A stretch of 64,000 nucleotides of DNA from Pseudophaeomoniella oleicola (taxonomy: Eukaryota > Ascomycota > Eurotiomycetes > Phaeomoniellales > Phaeomoniellaceae). Of this stretch, positions 48,128 to 63,965 are shown piece by piece. The stretch spans positions 310,001 through 374,000 of the forward strand of contig QWDQ01000007.1 in NCBI GenBank assembly GCA_003868215.1. Direction: 5' to 3'. How positions within the stretch are numbered: position 1 is the first letter of the stretch; each line of letters opens with the position of its first letter. The notes under the pieces are model-generated. The model made no database searches. It saw nothing but the letters and a program-made list of their open reading frames with translations, and was not told the DNA's origin. The translations under genes were made by a program, and so were the position numbers.

Positions 48128-48451
48128 CTCTTTCTGGGTTGGAGAGGGGATAGATGTGCATACAAAAATGCATATGCTGACACAAAAACGATCCTTGTAA
48201 AATAAATGTTTTCGTTACATACCTGCTGCTGTATCTGTCTAATATGGCTCTTGTCTGAAGCAGTCCCGTCCATCTCGTGGCCATCTATGCATTGAGTCGT
48301 CCCTTTGATCTCAAAGAGATCCATCATCTATCATTCCCGTAACACCAGTGAGAGTTCCGTTCATAGAAGTCCCATGCAAATGCTCATTTCCGATTGAAAG
48401 CTTTCAAGACTCTGGCTTCACCGTTCTTGGGAAATTTTACTCTCGCGTGAA
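47743..48451. other. Intergenic between convergent genes, with CT repeat
   Basis: About 700 bp between the ends of ATG17 and RIO1. It contains a CT dinucleotide run at 48089-48123. No gene supported. Confidence 0.6.
48089..48123. repeat. CT dinucleotide microsatellite
   Basis: About 17 tandem CT units. Confidence 0.95.
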
Positions 48452-50173
48452 TCATTTCTTCCTTGCACTCTGCTTGACCAGCCTTTTCTTGATATGTTTG
48501 GGCATCTTCGTGGTTCGTTTCTCCCTCTTTTCCTGTTTCACCGCTTCTTTATGTGCTTTTTTCTCGGCTTTGTCTTGGAATCTTTTCCCTCGGGGGGTTT
48601 TAGCTTCTAAATCATCGTCTTCATATTCTGACTCGTCTGAATCTTGTTCGGAGCTTTCTTCGCCTTCGTCATCGGAGACAGGGTTTTCGGGATACAAATC
48701 ACTGGGCCCGCCGGCGGACATAGGAGGTGGCACTGGGGTTTGGACTACTTTGTCTGCAAGAAGATCTTTGTAGACGAGGCTGGAACCACCACCTGACTGG
48801 ATATTCTCAGCGTCACGCTCAACATCATATACCTGTTCTAACGTCTGAGGGATGTACTGTTGACGGAAGACTTCATTCTCTACTTCATCTTCCACAAATT
48901 CCGTACCACGGTTCGATTTTTCGGCCATAAGTTTCTCAATGGAATTGCGTAATGCCTCCATATCGACAGATGAAGACGCGTCGGCCGAGATGATAAACTC
49001 GAAGGTTGTTCGCTCGGTCAGCACTTGGATGTCTTTTCGACGGAAGAAGTCTGAAATATTCTTAATGTCCATGCGCAGAAAGTCGAGAGACCGCGGATGG
49101 TCATGTTCGACGCTCTGGCTTACATCGATGATGTAAGGTTTGTCTTTATGGTAGAGAACGTTATACTCGCTCAAATCAGCGTGGACAAGATGGCACGTCT
49201 GGTACATGATGCGCATATAGGCGACAAGCTCAATGTAGACTGTCCGCCATCGTAGTTCTGGATCTTCACCGACGAACTCAACGTCTTTCAAACGCGGTGC
49301 TGGAATGCCTTTCTTGTCACCGATAAAATCCATAGCTAGAACATGAAGACGAAGATAGAGAGGCTCGGGTGAAGGTATACCGGCGTTGTGAATCCTACGT
49401 AGGTTTCGCATCTCTTTCTCCGCCCAGACTTTGACCATTGCACGGTTGCTGGATTTGTTGTAACCCTGTCGAAATCTGAACTCTCCCGTAACATATTTAT
49501 CTCGATCCTTGAAGACAAGAATACTGGTTTTGTAGACCTTGACTGCGCGATGACGCTCGATACCTTTGTCGTCTACCGAGAGAGCGTGATAGACATTGGC
49601 CTCTTTGCCGGTAGATATAACACCATTGATTTCGGAGATTATGTTGCGGTTGATCATCTGCAACAGGAGCATGCGCGTTCTGGGATCCAAGACCTGCTCA
49701 GACGTGGCTCTGTCACTCTTCTCGGCGCCCGCGTGTGACCGACCGGCCAAGCCGGACTCCTTATCACTGAGTCTGATTTTGGCGGCATGTCTCGACAATG
49801 AACCAATTTGATCATCCACGGAGGCGAAGGTGTTGGCTTTCGGTTTTTGTGGATTAGCTTTCGGATACGTATGTTTAGCAGCATTTGGGTCGGACACCAC
49901 CTCTTGCAATTTGCGTTGTCGATTGTATGATTTCGTATAGTCCGCGGGATTCGAGGCGGTGATTTCATCTTCAACTAGGTCATCGTCCTCAAAAATATCG
50001 TCAAAATCCTCATCTTCATCCTCAAGTTGCTCCGGCGCTGGGGTGCCATTTCCCACAGCAACCCCCCCTGATTCATTATCTGGTTCATCAGGGATTACAT
50101 AACCTTGATTAGGAATGTATCGGTGTGGAGGTGCCTGACCTTCCGCCAAACCAGTTGTGTTTGTCGCAGCCAT
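48452..50173 (-). CDS. RIO1: RIO1 atypical protein kinase
   Basis: Single-exon 573-aa kinase/ATPase of the RIO family, acting in the final cytoplasmic maturation of the 40S ribosomal subunit. Acidic N-terminal region (residues about 40-80, EDEDEDFDDIFEDDDL). ATP-binding motif ISTGKEANVYHA, catalytic loop LVHADLSEYNVLYH and metal-binding IIDVSQSVEHDHP are present. These features, and the SVEHDHP wording, are those of Rio1 rather than Rio2 or Rio3. The C terminus is acidic then Lys-rich (KKRLVKQSARKK), typical for Rio1. Divergent from the MFS gene. Confidence 0.96.
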   Translation of the reverse strand: MAATNTTGLAEGQAPPHRYIPNQGYVIPDEPDNESGGVAVGNGTPAPEQLEDEDEDFDDIFEDDDLVEDEITASNPADYTKSYNRQRKLQEVVSDPNAAKHTYPKANPQKPKANTFASVDDQIGSLSRHAAKIRLSDKESGLAGRSHAGAEKSDRATSEQVLDPRTRMLLLQMINRNIISEINGVISTGKEANVYHALSVDDKGIERHRAVKVYKTSILVFKDRDKYVTGEFRFRQGYNKSSNRAMVKVWAEKEMRNLRRIHNAGIPSPEPLYLRLHVLAMDFIGDKKGIPAPRLKDVEFVGEDPELRWRTVYIELVAYMRIMYQTCHLVHADLSEYNVLYHKDKPYIIDVSQSVEHDHPRSLDFLRMDIKNISDFFRRKDIQVLTERTTFEFIISADASSSVDMEALRNSIEKLMAEKSNRGTEFVEDEVENEVFRQQYIPQTLEQVYDVERDAENIQSGGGSSLVYKDLLADKVVQTPVPPPMSAGGPSDLYPENPVSDDEGEESSEQDSDESEYEDDDLEAKTPRGKRFQDKAEKKAHKEAVKQEKREKRTTKMPKHIKKRLVKQSARKK

Positions 50174-50722
50174 CGCACGAGGGGTTGGCTGTTACCGAAG
50201 CTGAATCAGATGGGATCGTCGAGTGAGTGTGAATGTTCTCGGGTCTTTGCTGAAGCGCTGGATAGATTTCCTACCTTGAACCGAGAGTGTAAGCCCCTCC
50301 TTCAAACCTGGGAATCACTCGGTGAAGCAATGACCTTGGGTAGCAAACTCGTTCACAGTTAGGTACCTCCTGCACTATTCCCCACCAGCAATGAAATCCC
50401 AGAAAATATCATGTGGGGCAAAAATGACGAACCTCGAATTCTGATTTTCGATGATACGGAGATCAGCGACCCCGACGTCGATCCAAGTGGTCCAGTCGTC
50501 AATTGGGTACCTCCCGTCTTTACTACGTAGTACCGTACAATGTAGTAGCGAATCATGATGGCTCTACCCCACAAGATGTCTCTTACGATAGACACAATTG
50601 CCTCTCCGCTCTGTCCTCTACTGGGACCCCGTTTGTCTACGTCTTACACTTTGTCCATGCTCTGAGCATCTCGTCATGTCCATCTACTTTCTTACGTTAT
50701 TTCTCATTGCACGTCATTGAAT
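50174..50722. promoter_or_regulatory. Divergent promoter region, RIO1 / MFS transporter
   Basis: About 550 bp between start codons; contains the palindrome TACTACGTAGTA near 50521-50532. No other element is clear. Confidence 0.4.
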
Positions 50723-52524
50723 ATGCCCGAAGACAGGAGTGAAATTGCACAGGCACCTCCCTGCGTGAATAGCTCCCAAGCGGAGATCACTAAACATGAT
50801 CGGCACTCTCAGTTGTCTACTGTCGAGCGACAGACGGAAGAACCTGTTGTCTCCCGAAGTCGAGGGCAGGTCTTCGCAATCATGACCGCTCTGTTGTTGT
50901 CAGTTTTCCTTGGGGCGTTAAACTTCACCCTCGTGTCTACTGCTATTCCTACTATCTCTGCGTATTTTCATTCTGCAGCTGGTTACATCTGGATAGGGTC
51001 TTCAACATCTTTGGCAACTGCTGCAGCTGGTCCTATTTGGGGAAAGCTGTCCGATATCTGGGGCAGAAAACCGATTCTACTCATCACTACTTTTATTTTC
51101 GCTCTCAGCTCGGTCATATGCGCGACGGCGGTAAGTCTGCCCATGCTTCTTGTTGGGAGATCATTGCAGGGTGTAGGGGGTAGTGGATTACTACTCCTTG
51201 TGAACATCTGCATTGCAGATCTGTTTAGTGTCCGGTAAGCCTGCGCTTCCTCTCTTTTGCCACCCTTGCTGATGCTCGGTAGTAAGAGGGGTCTCTTTTA
51301 TGGGATGACCGAGGTCGTATGGGCAGTGGTGGGGGGAGTTGGCCCGTTGATGGGTGGCGCCTTCAGCCAGTACGTAAGTTGGCGTTGGTGTTGGTATATC
51401 TTACTACCGATCACCGGGCTCACCTTCGTTCTAACCCTCCTTTTCTTGGATGTGCACAACCCACGTACGCCGGTAGCTGCCGGCTTGAGAGCAATTGACT
51501 GGCTTGGCTGCCTCACGATCCTGGGGTTCACTCTGATGCTATTACTTGGACTGGATTTCGGAGGTGCAGCTAAGCCATGGAACTCGGCGACAGTCATATG
51601 CCTGATCGTATTCGGAAGTTTAATGTCCTTTCTTTTCGTGTTCAGCGAGACGAAAATTGCCAAATATCCAGTCATGCCCCTTAGAATCATGCGTCATAGA
51701 TCGAACATTGCGACTTTGACGATAGCACTGGCACATGGATTTGTAAGAAAATAATGCCTTTCTTTGCCTTTCGAACTTACTGAGACATATAGTGCTTCAT
51801 TGGTGTTGAATATTACCTCCCTCTGTATTTTCAGTCAGTAAAGCAATCGACACCTCTTCAGTCGGGCCTCCTTGTCTTACCAGTCGCCATCACCGAAGCC
51901 ATCGCCGGTAGCCTATGTGGTCTCCTGATACACAAGACTGGCCACTATATGGGGATGATTTATGCTGGTGGGATCATTCAGAGCTTGGGCATTGGACTCT
52001 TCATACTATTCGATTCGGATACATCTATTGCGAAGATAATAGGGTACCAAATTGTCGCTGGAATTGGTGCCGGTGTTCTGTTCACACCGCCTCTGATTGC
52101 CCTTCATGCCTTGACGCCACAGTCGGAAACGGCAACGGCAACATCAACATTCAGTTTCACACGCAACTTGGCCATGTGCATTTCTATAGTTGCCGGTGGT
52201 GTCGTTTTCCAGAACTCCATGACTTTACGCACAGCCGACTTGCATGAAGCTGGAATTGATTCAGATATTATGACGCAGCTGGCAGGACGCGAAGCTGCCG
52301 CCAACGTCAAGGTTATCGGTCAGCTACATGGGACACAACAACGTGCTGCCAAGGAAGCATATGCATGGAGCATGAGGAATGTGTGGATCATGTATTGTGT
52401 GATGGCCGCAATCTCCGCCATCGCAAGTTTGTTCATCTTTCGTCAGGAATTGGATACACAACATACGGAGACAAAGACAGGTCTAGAGGAGAAGAACGAG
52501 CATGAAATAGATCCATCGGCATGA
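50723..52524 (+). CDS. MFS transporter, DHA2 (14-TMS) drug:H+ antiporter type
   Basis: Three exons (50723-51234, 51283-51742, 51793-52524) give a 567-aa transporter with about 14 predicted membrane spans. Start taken at the ATG encoding MPEDRSEIAQ. The N terminus is hydrophilic, then TM1 (VFAIMTALLLSVFLGALNFTLVSTAIPTI), the motif A loop GKLSDIWGRKP, GRSLQGVGGSGLLLLVNICIADL and later spans. Family transporters usually export toxins or drugs or import basic amino acids; the substrate cannot be read from sequence. The normally conserved Asp in TM1 (LD.T) is Asn here (ALNFT). Confidence 0.9.
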
Positions 52525-52641
52525 AAAGAAAGCCTTCACCTCGTAGATCTATGAAAAGAACCCCATAGATAAATAGACACTTGGTAAGTAGTAAGGAGAG
52601 GTAGCGAGAACGCAATTGCACTAATGCAGGCAATTAAGACT

Positions 52642-52691
52642 ACGCGTAATGATTGGTCAACGTCATCCACCGAAAACGCGTCTTCACGCGT
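52642..52691 (+). promoter_or_regulatory. Three MCB (ACGCGT) elements and CCAAT box upstream of MCM4
   Basis: ACGCGT occurs at 52642-52647, 52676-52681 and 52686-52691, between 179 and 130 bases before the MCM4 start codon. An inverted CCAAT box (ATTGG) lies at 52652-52656, and an E2F-like TTCGCGCC follows the last MCB. In yeasts MCBs bind MBF (Mbp1/Swi6) and drive G1/S expression of replication genes. Confidence 0.7.
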
Positions 52692-52820
52692 CTGTTCGCG
52701 CCACCCCTCGATGTCCATTAATTACACTTGCTCAGATATTTTGTGTCTGTATTCATTCTGGCGACAACCTCCATCTGAAACAGCTGTACTATCTGATACT
52801 TATAGGTATCATTGCAGAAA

Positions 52821-55800
52821 ATGTCATCGCCAGCATCTAATCGCCGTCGTGGCGCCTCACAGCGTAATTCTGTATCCTCTACTCCCGTCCAGCCACAAGC
52901 ACCGAACGCTGCAGCCCAAGGCAACAACCCTGTACCCTCATCGTCGCCCTTGTTCTTCCGATCCTCACCAGCGACTGGTTCGCAAAATGCAGCCAACGGT
53001 GCCTCAATCGATCGAATGATGAGTTCACCGCCTCCACAGCCATCCAGCGACATTCCTGATCTTGATCGTACGCCTCGAGCAAGTCGCCAGAACAACAGAG
53101 GTATGTTGATACCGATTCGTGGAATTGAAGTGCCACTGACTTTTTCATCAGAGTCATCTCCCATCAGATATGTCTCAAGCTCTAGTCCCACCCGCGGCAA
53201 CAATAATCTGCGCTCAGCTGTGCCCAGTAGCAGCAGTGGTCTCTTCATCCGGTCTGATCACGGTTTTAGTAGTTCTGGAGCACCTGGTGTTGCATCAAGA
53301 AGAAGCAATATTCATTCAGATGCCTTTGGATCTACGCCGAACCGACGCAGACGAGTATTTGTCGGTGAGAATGGAATTCCTACCAATGATCCCGGCTCGG
53401 AAGCCACATTTTCAAACCTGAATCCAGATACTTCCGAGGCTGAAGCCTTAGGAGGTGATTCTACGCGCGTAATTTGGGGTACAAACATCGCCATCCAAGA
53501 TTCAATGTCCGCTTTCAGGAGTTTTCTCTTCAACTATGCAAAGAAATATCGCCTGTGGGCTGATGGAGCCTCCGAAGACGAAACAAACGCATTGGGTCCT
53601 GCTGCGGACGAGAGAGAGTACATGACCATGCTGAACAAAATGCTTGACCTCGGCGTTACAGGACTGAACCTGGACATCAGAAATTTGAAGGCCTATCCAG
53701 CCACGCTTAAACTTTGGCATCAGATTATGGCATATCCTCAAGAGGTCGTTCCCCTCATGGATCAGACCCTAAAGGATGTCATGATGGATCTTGCACAGCA
53801 GAAGGTGGAACAGGAACGTAATCGTCGTCAGCGACAAGCTCCAAGAGTCCGTCATTCGAGCTCACTACCTCCTGCCCCAAGTTCAGACCTTGGCAGTGAC
53901 AATATTCCAAGTACCGCGACTCCAATGCCAGCACCCGAGGATGTCCCAAACCTGGCTGCTGAGGTTGACCTTCGTATCTATAAAGTCTTACCGTTTGGCT
54001 TGGATAAGACCACGAACATGCGAGACCTGGATCCACAAGGTAAGAAGAATTTAAGAGGAGATCGTCTGCAAAACTAACGACATCTAGATATGGACAAGCT
54101 TGTCTCTATCAAAGGACTGGTCATCCGAGCCACTCCAATCATCCCCGATATGAAAGATGCATTTTTCAAATGCACCGTTTGCGAGCACACTGTTAAAGTT
54201 GATATTGACCGAGGCAAGATTGCTGAACCGACACTTTGTCCTCGTCGCGTCTGTGCTTCGCGAGACTCCATGCAGATCGTCCACAACAGGTCGACTTTTG
54301 CAGATAAGCAAATAATTAAACTCCAAGAGACACCAGACAACGTGCCTGATGGTCAAACACCTCACTCCGTTTCGCTCTGCGTCTACGATGAACTCGTCGA
54401 TTTCTGCAAAGCTGGTGATCGTGTCCTCGTTACCGGCATATTCAGGTCTAACCCTGTGAGAGTCAACCCGAGACAGCGGACTGTCAAAGCTCTGTTCAAG
54501 ACGTATATAGACGTTCTCCATATTCAGAAGACAGATAAAAGGAAGCTTGGTATTGATGTCTCAACGGTCGAACAGGATATCTCCGAGGCAGCCGCTGGAG
54601 AGGCGGACCAGACACGACGTATCAGTGAGGAAGAAAAGGAGAAGATAGAGGCAACAGCACAACGCTCCGATATCTACGAATTACTTTCGCGGTCCTTAGC
54701 GCCATCTATCTACGAAATGGACGACGTCAAAAAAGGTATCCTCTTACAACTCTTTGGCGGAACGAACAAGTCTTTCCAAAAGGGTGGCTCACCGAAATAT
54801 CGTGGTGATATCAACATCCTCCTCTGCGGTGACCCTTCAACTTCCAAATCTCAACTTCTCACATATGTCCATCGGATTGCACCACGTGGCGTCTATACTT
54901 CTGGTAAAGGATCTTCAGCCGTGGGTCTGACGGCTTATGTGACCAGGGACCCTGAGTCCAGACAGCTCGTCCTCGAATCCGGTGCCCTTGTTCTTTCAGA
55001 TGGTGGTGTCTGCTGTATTGACGAGTTTGACAAGATGAACGAATCAACTCGTTCCGTTCTTCATGAAGTTATGGAACAGCAAACCGTCTCCATTGCAAAA
55101 GCAGGTATTATCACTACTCTGAACGCGAGAACAAGTATCCTAGCATCTGCCAATCCGATTGGAAGTCGATATAACCCCAATCTCCCGGTCCCCCAGAACA
55201 TCGATCTCCCACCAACTCTTCTTTCACGATTTGATCTTGTTTACTTGGTTCTGGATCGTATCGATGAGTCCAATGATCGACGTCTCGCTAAGCATCTTGT
55301 GGGAATGTACCTCGAAGATACTCCCGAAAATGCATCCAGCCAGGAAATACTGGTAGGCGTCCATCTAATTTTTTATGGAAGTCCCAACTAACGTATTTCT
55401 TTTCCTCTTAGCCTATTGACTTCCTGACCGCCTATATCACGTACGCACGCGCCAATTACCATCCTACACTTTCGCCTCTTGCTCGTCAAACCCTCGTCGA
55501 CTCCTATGTTACTCTCCGCAGCTTAGGCTCTGACCTTCGCAGCACCGACCGCCGTATAACCGCGACCACACGACAGCTCGAGTCCATGATACGTCTATCC
55601 GAAGCCCACGCTAAAATGCGACTTTCACGTACCGTTGAGGAATCCGACGTCCTCGAAGCAGTCCGCCTCATCAAGTCCGCCATCAAGGAATCCGCGACTG
55701 ACAAACGGACCGGTCTCATCGACATGGGTCTGCTGACCGAAGGCGTCGGTTCCAGCGAGCGCAAGCGCCGAGAAGAAATCAAGCGAGGCGTGCTCGAGGT

Positions 55801-56014
55801 CCTCGACAGCATGGACATGGTCCGAAGCGGCGGGTCGGCGCGGTGGGGGGACGTGTTCCGAAGACTCAACGAGGAGGGCAGCGGCGGTGAAGTCGAGGGC
55901 AATGAATTCTCGGAAGCGATCCGCAGCCTGGAATCGGAGGGCAAAGTCGCCATCGGAGCCGGTGGCCAGGGAGGAGGTACGAGGACCATCAGGAGGGTCA
56001 CGGGTGTTTTGTGA
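52821..56014 (+). CDS. MCM4: MCM4 replicative helicase subunit (Cdc54)
   Basis: Three exons (52821-54039, 54088-55352, 55412-56014) give a 1028-aa subunit of the MCM2-7 replicative helicase. The first ~220 residues are a Ser/Pro/Arg-rich disordered tail with many SP/SSP sites, the usual DDK/CDK target region of Mcm4. The OB domain has a zinc motif with Cys near 435, 438, 457 and 462. The AAA+ domain has Walker A GDPSTSKS near 654, Walker B CCIDEFDK near 718 and the arginine finger SRFDL near 787. A winged-helix-like C terminus follows. MluI boxes upstream fit S-phase control. Convergent with SMC3. Confidence 0.97.
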
Positions 56015-56566
56015 GTAGTCATGATGATGAGACTGCTGAGAACGAAGCATTGATGTTTTTTTCTTTTGTGGGGGGGGTTCCTATGAGGGTTCTTGCTTTG
56101 CCTTTGACTGAAATGAAATGATTCGGTTCCTTTTACGATGATGGGATGAGAACGGTTCAAATGGGGATATTGATTACCTGGGACTCATGTGAGAATGTGC
56201 GTACGGTATGTTATGGACGGATGGCTCGATGGATGAGCAAGGACATTAGAGAGGCCATATGATATGATTTGTTAGCGTTGAAAGTTCCAATATTTTCAAT
56301 ATTCAATATTCACTATCAACCGATCTCCATATTCGAACGTTGTATCATCATACTAACTCGGCATTGCGTTGCGTCCCGATACTACTCCTTAATGCCCCTG
56401 GGAACATAACCCCCATTGCCCATCCATACCTATCCCCCATCCGACCCCCAACACCAACAAAACCCCATAATACATCATACACATCTAATCATCACGATAC
56501 GAACTAAGAACAACAGCAACAACGATGAGTTGACAGACCCGCAGATTACACGTTCGCAAAAGGATT
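56015..56566. other. Intergenic between convergent MCM4 and SMC3
   Basis: About 550 bp of 3' flanks, including a poly-G run of 8 near 56073. No gene seen. Confidence 0.6.
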
Positions 56567-60427
<3,861 letters not shown>

Positions 60428-61605
60428 CTCGCCGGGTAGATGCGCGATTGAGATGCGTTGAAACGAAGGATTTCTTTTTATGAAGATCACACCTGCGAGT
60501 CCTAATCACTGATTTCTTTGCGCCATGTGTGATAAGAGTGCTGTCGTCAACCTTGGACTGATATTGTACGGTAGGTGAAAGTGGTACGCGCACCAAGTCG
60601 CGTCCAAATTGATCAACTTACGCGATTCAGCAGATAGCGGTGGCAGGCCCCACATTCAATCACCTACAAGTAATTACGATGCCAATGCAACAGGCTCAAT
60701 CCTTCTACTATGCTATCCAAACTCATAAGTCAATCACAATAGGTCCAGAGGACGATTTCTCACCAAGGTCCGCCGTAAGCAATGCCGCAGGCCTGGGGTT
60801 TCAAACTCATGCTAGTTTGCGTTCGTAGTCTTGCGATCCCGGCTTGGGTAGAGGTCGGATTCAGGTCACAACGTATCAACAGCAGTCTTACCTCATGCCA
60901 GAGAAGACATTGTAGAGTGCAGGACCCGGTCGTCTATTTCACATTCATCGTGCAAGCCAAGGGTACAAAGATATGACATTCATTTGACCCGGTAATGAGC
61001 TAAGAGTGATACGCTATAGAACGTTGAATCCTCCATACCTCAGCCATCGGCATCATATGCAAGGTGTTCGGCCAAAGCTGCTTGCTCTGATTCCTCAACG
61101 TGGTCTCGCCCACACTTTCCACGCGGCGCTCGGTCACAAAGAACTGGCACTGCCAGACGCGTCCTGCCGCTCAATCCGATTTCTTCTCCCTTCTGCAGAA
61201 TAACTTTTGGGCGTTTGCTTCCGGAGTAGTCCATGTCTACCCGCCTGGCCAGTTCCGTCCCCATATATCAATACAACGCACGAAAGCGTGCGCCGACCAA
61301 ACAAAACCCCAAGTCTATAAGTATGAGTGAGAAATGAACATAAACAAGACACCCGCTGAGTCCAACGCATTGCAGACTTGAAAAGACCAGTAATTTTAAA
61401 ACACGCCAGAAATGCAGTAAAATATGCACAACAGAACGCTCCAATGATATGACGACGCATGTGACATACATGCTCCTAGACTCCCAGACACTCTGAGTTT
61501 GAGCATCAGAACCAAGGAGAAGAATGCAAGACGTCCAGCTAAGGGGTCCTCATCACATCGTCATCTGATTCAGAGAAGTAAAATCATAAACAGCCATGAT
61601 CATCG
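60428..61605. other. Upstream region of SMC3, no gene
   Basis: About 1.2 kb between two minus-strand genes. It holds the SMC3 promoter and the 3' flank of the CBM21 gene. One ACGCGA near 60619, a single-base variant of an MCB, is the only cell-cycle-like element seen. Confidence 0.5.
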
Positions 61606-63965
61606 TCAGCCTTGAATAGCATATTCAACATGGGAGTCGAAAAAGTTGTTCTGTTTTGAGGAATGGTAGGGGTAGCCAAAAGACGCTCGTGAAGACGGTA
61701 TGTCCCCATAACCGGAGTTAGTCTTTGATACAGGAGAATGGGAGCGAGGACCTTGTGGACTGAGAGTTATGTTCATCAGCTCACGGTGGAGGGACGAAGC
61801 CGGTGTAGATTGTTGCGAGTTCGACTTTTCTACCTGAACACTGCCACTACTCGCATTGGAGGCAGAAGTGGCTTCGGTTACTCCGTCCGCCGAGCCCAGA
61901 GTCGGTTTGCTTAGCTGTGGCGAAGTTTTTGCGGATCCAAACTGCGGCACTGATTAGCGTTGGGAACGGCGAACTACGCTTCAGTCGGCGTTTTGCGAGA
62001 ACCTACAAAGCAGTATTTGTCGACCAATTCCTGGTAGGATTGCGACTGGTGGGATGGCTTTTGCGACAGTATTGCATCCGGCTTCGGACCCCGGGTAGCA
62101 TTGGACTCTAAATCCCCATCTGTCTCCGTAGATGTCACAATACTTGGCGGGGGTGGTCTGCGTTTTGATTCTGAAAGTCCACTTTGATCGCCGAGAATAG
62201 AAGATGCAGTCTGAATGGCTGCGTTCAGAGAGGCTCCAAAATCGTAGCGATTTCCGAAGACCTGTGCAGGTGACGTCTTGGGGCGCCTAGGCGGGGCATC
62301 GGGGGTAACCTGAGGACGTGATCTAGGGCTCCTGAGCTTCAGGTGCGGATCATCAATGACAGCTTCCGCAGAGTGTCCGTAAGTGAAATTTTCGAACCCA
62401 TTGGAAAAGTCATCCAAAAAAGCACTCTTCTTCCTCGGTGACCCTTTGGACATTGGAGGTGATGGCCGACTCCGTGGCAATGCACCAAGTGGACTTGATC
62501 CCTGCGACAGAGAAGCAGCCCTCGCATCAGGTAGCTTGACCTTCTTGGAAAAGTCAATTTGATAATTGATAGAGCCGTTGTTGTCCCAGAACTCCTGACC
62601 GTTGACGTTGTAGCGAACACAGAAAAACAAAGTCTTATTCTCCAAGTTCCCAATATCTGTAAGGCGGATGGTGAAATTGAACCGATCACAGCCGTCATGA
62701 GTCTGCTTGCGACGGATATCGTTGTTGTATTCCGCGGAAACTTCAGATGTGGTCTTCCAATAGTCAAATGTAAAGCGAGCAACAACGGATTTATTAAATG
62801 CCAAGTTTTGCACTGCAACTTGGCCGACCAGATTCTTCTTGTCCGCTGATAAGTAGACTCGTTCGACATGAACTGGTTGGCTTCTTCTTTCTTCGACATT
62901 CGCCGGAAAATTCGACAATTTGATCTCCCACTCGTACGACTGCGCGCGAGATCGCGGAACCTCTTCATTTCCAAAAGGAAATTCGATCTCACTCTCGTAG
63001 TTTTCGTTCGGTGATGATCCCGCGCTTATGGCGAGCGGCTTTTCCACCTGCAGAAAGTGGCGGACATGTTCAAGGTGAGAGTCAAAATGTACAGCTTTGG
63101 AATATGTCGGCGTGCCAGGCATACTCGAAGGTCGTCGCTTGGCAGAAGCTGGCCGCAAAGCTGGCCGTACGAGCTCTCCGGACTTCTTTCGCACCATAGG
63201 AGGCTTGAGTCGGAGATCATCTTCATCGCTGTCTTGCGATGTCTGAGAAGGGGACCCTAACTGGGGAGGTCCATCCATAACGATATGTGAGTCGGTTGTT
63301 GACCGCGAATGCGAGATCTTCCTTGCTTCTTTCGACAGAGGAAGTCTGCTCGCCTGGCGCGCGATATCATCTGCAGAAAAGGACTTGCTTAACTCCGATC
63401 TAGTTTGTGGTATCTGCAATCCAAGAGTGCTGCGCAACTCTGTGCGATCCGGTTCGTCTCTACGTGGTGAGGATTCCTTACGCAGCTCGATCTTGTGAAT
63501 AGCCGCTTGCAACTCTGCTAGATTTTCCACGTCTCGGGCACGACCTCTATGGTTCTCTTCATCGTCACTAGAATTACGCGGGGATTCTGGTGGTGATAAC
63601 ATAGCCCCTGTTGGTATCAGTGCATCGCTCCCTGGAGGAGACTGGTGTATGGTACCATTGACATCAGGCTGCATCTGACCAGCAGCCGAGTAAGGTGATG
63701 GGCCGTCGCCTTTGTTACGCAGCGTGTTCTCTTCCACTGCGGGTGGTGTCTGGGCATCAGAGAAAGAGGGGCCACGACGATGTCTTGACATGTACGCCGA
63801 AGATGACGTCGACCGGGGGAGGCCGGGTCTCGGCGGTGACGATGGAGTCATGATGTGAGTCTTTTGATCTTGCGTCTGCTTGTGGTAAGAGTGTGTACGG
63901 CTCATGGCGGGTGTCGAGCTCTTGGACGCAACGGGCGAGCGCTGAGCGGGTGGAGTATAAGGCAT
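61606..63965 (-). CDS. Glycogen-targeting PP1 regulatory subunit (CBM21, Gac1/Pig1-like)
   Basis: Two exons (63965-62007 and 61941-61606) give a 764-aa protein. The first ~250 residues are disordered and Ser/Pro-rich. A PP1-binding RVxF-type motif (KAVHFD) lies near residue 292. The CBM21 domain follows at about 365-490: VERVYLSADKKNLVGQVAVQNLAF, then FTFDYWKTTSEVSAEY and FNFTIRLTDIG, FFCVRYNVNGQEFWDNN and NYQIDF. The rest is disordered. Such subunits bring protein phosphatase 1 to glycogen synthase. The 65-nt intron joins YCF to FGSAKTSPQL. The promoter is cut off by the window end. Confidence 0.92.
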
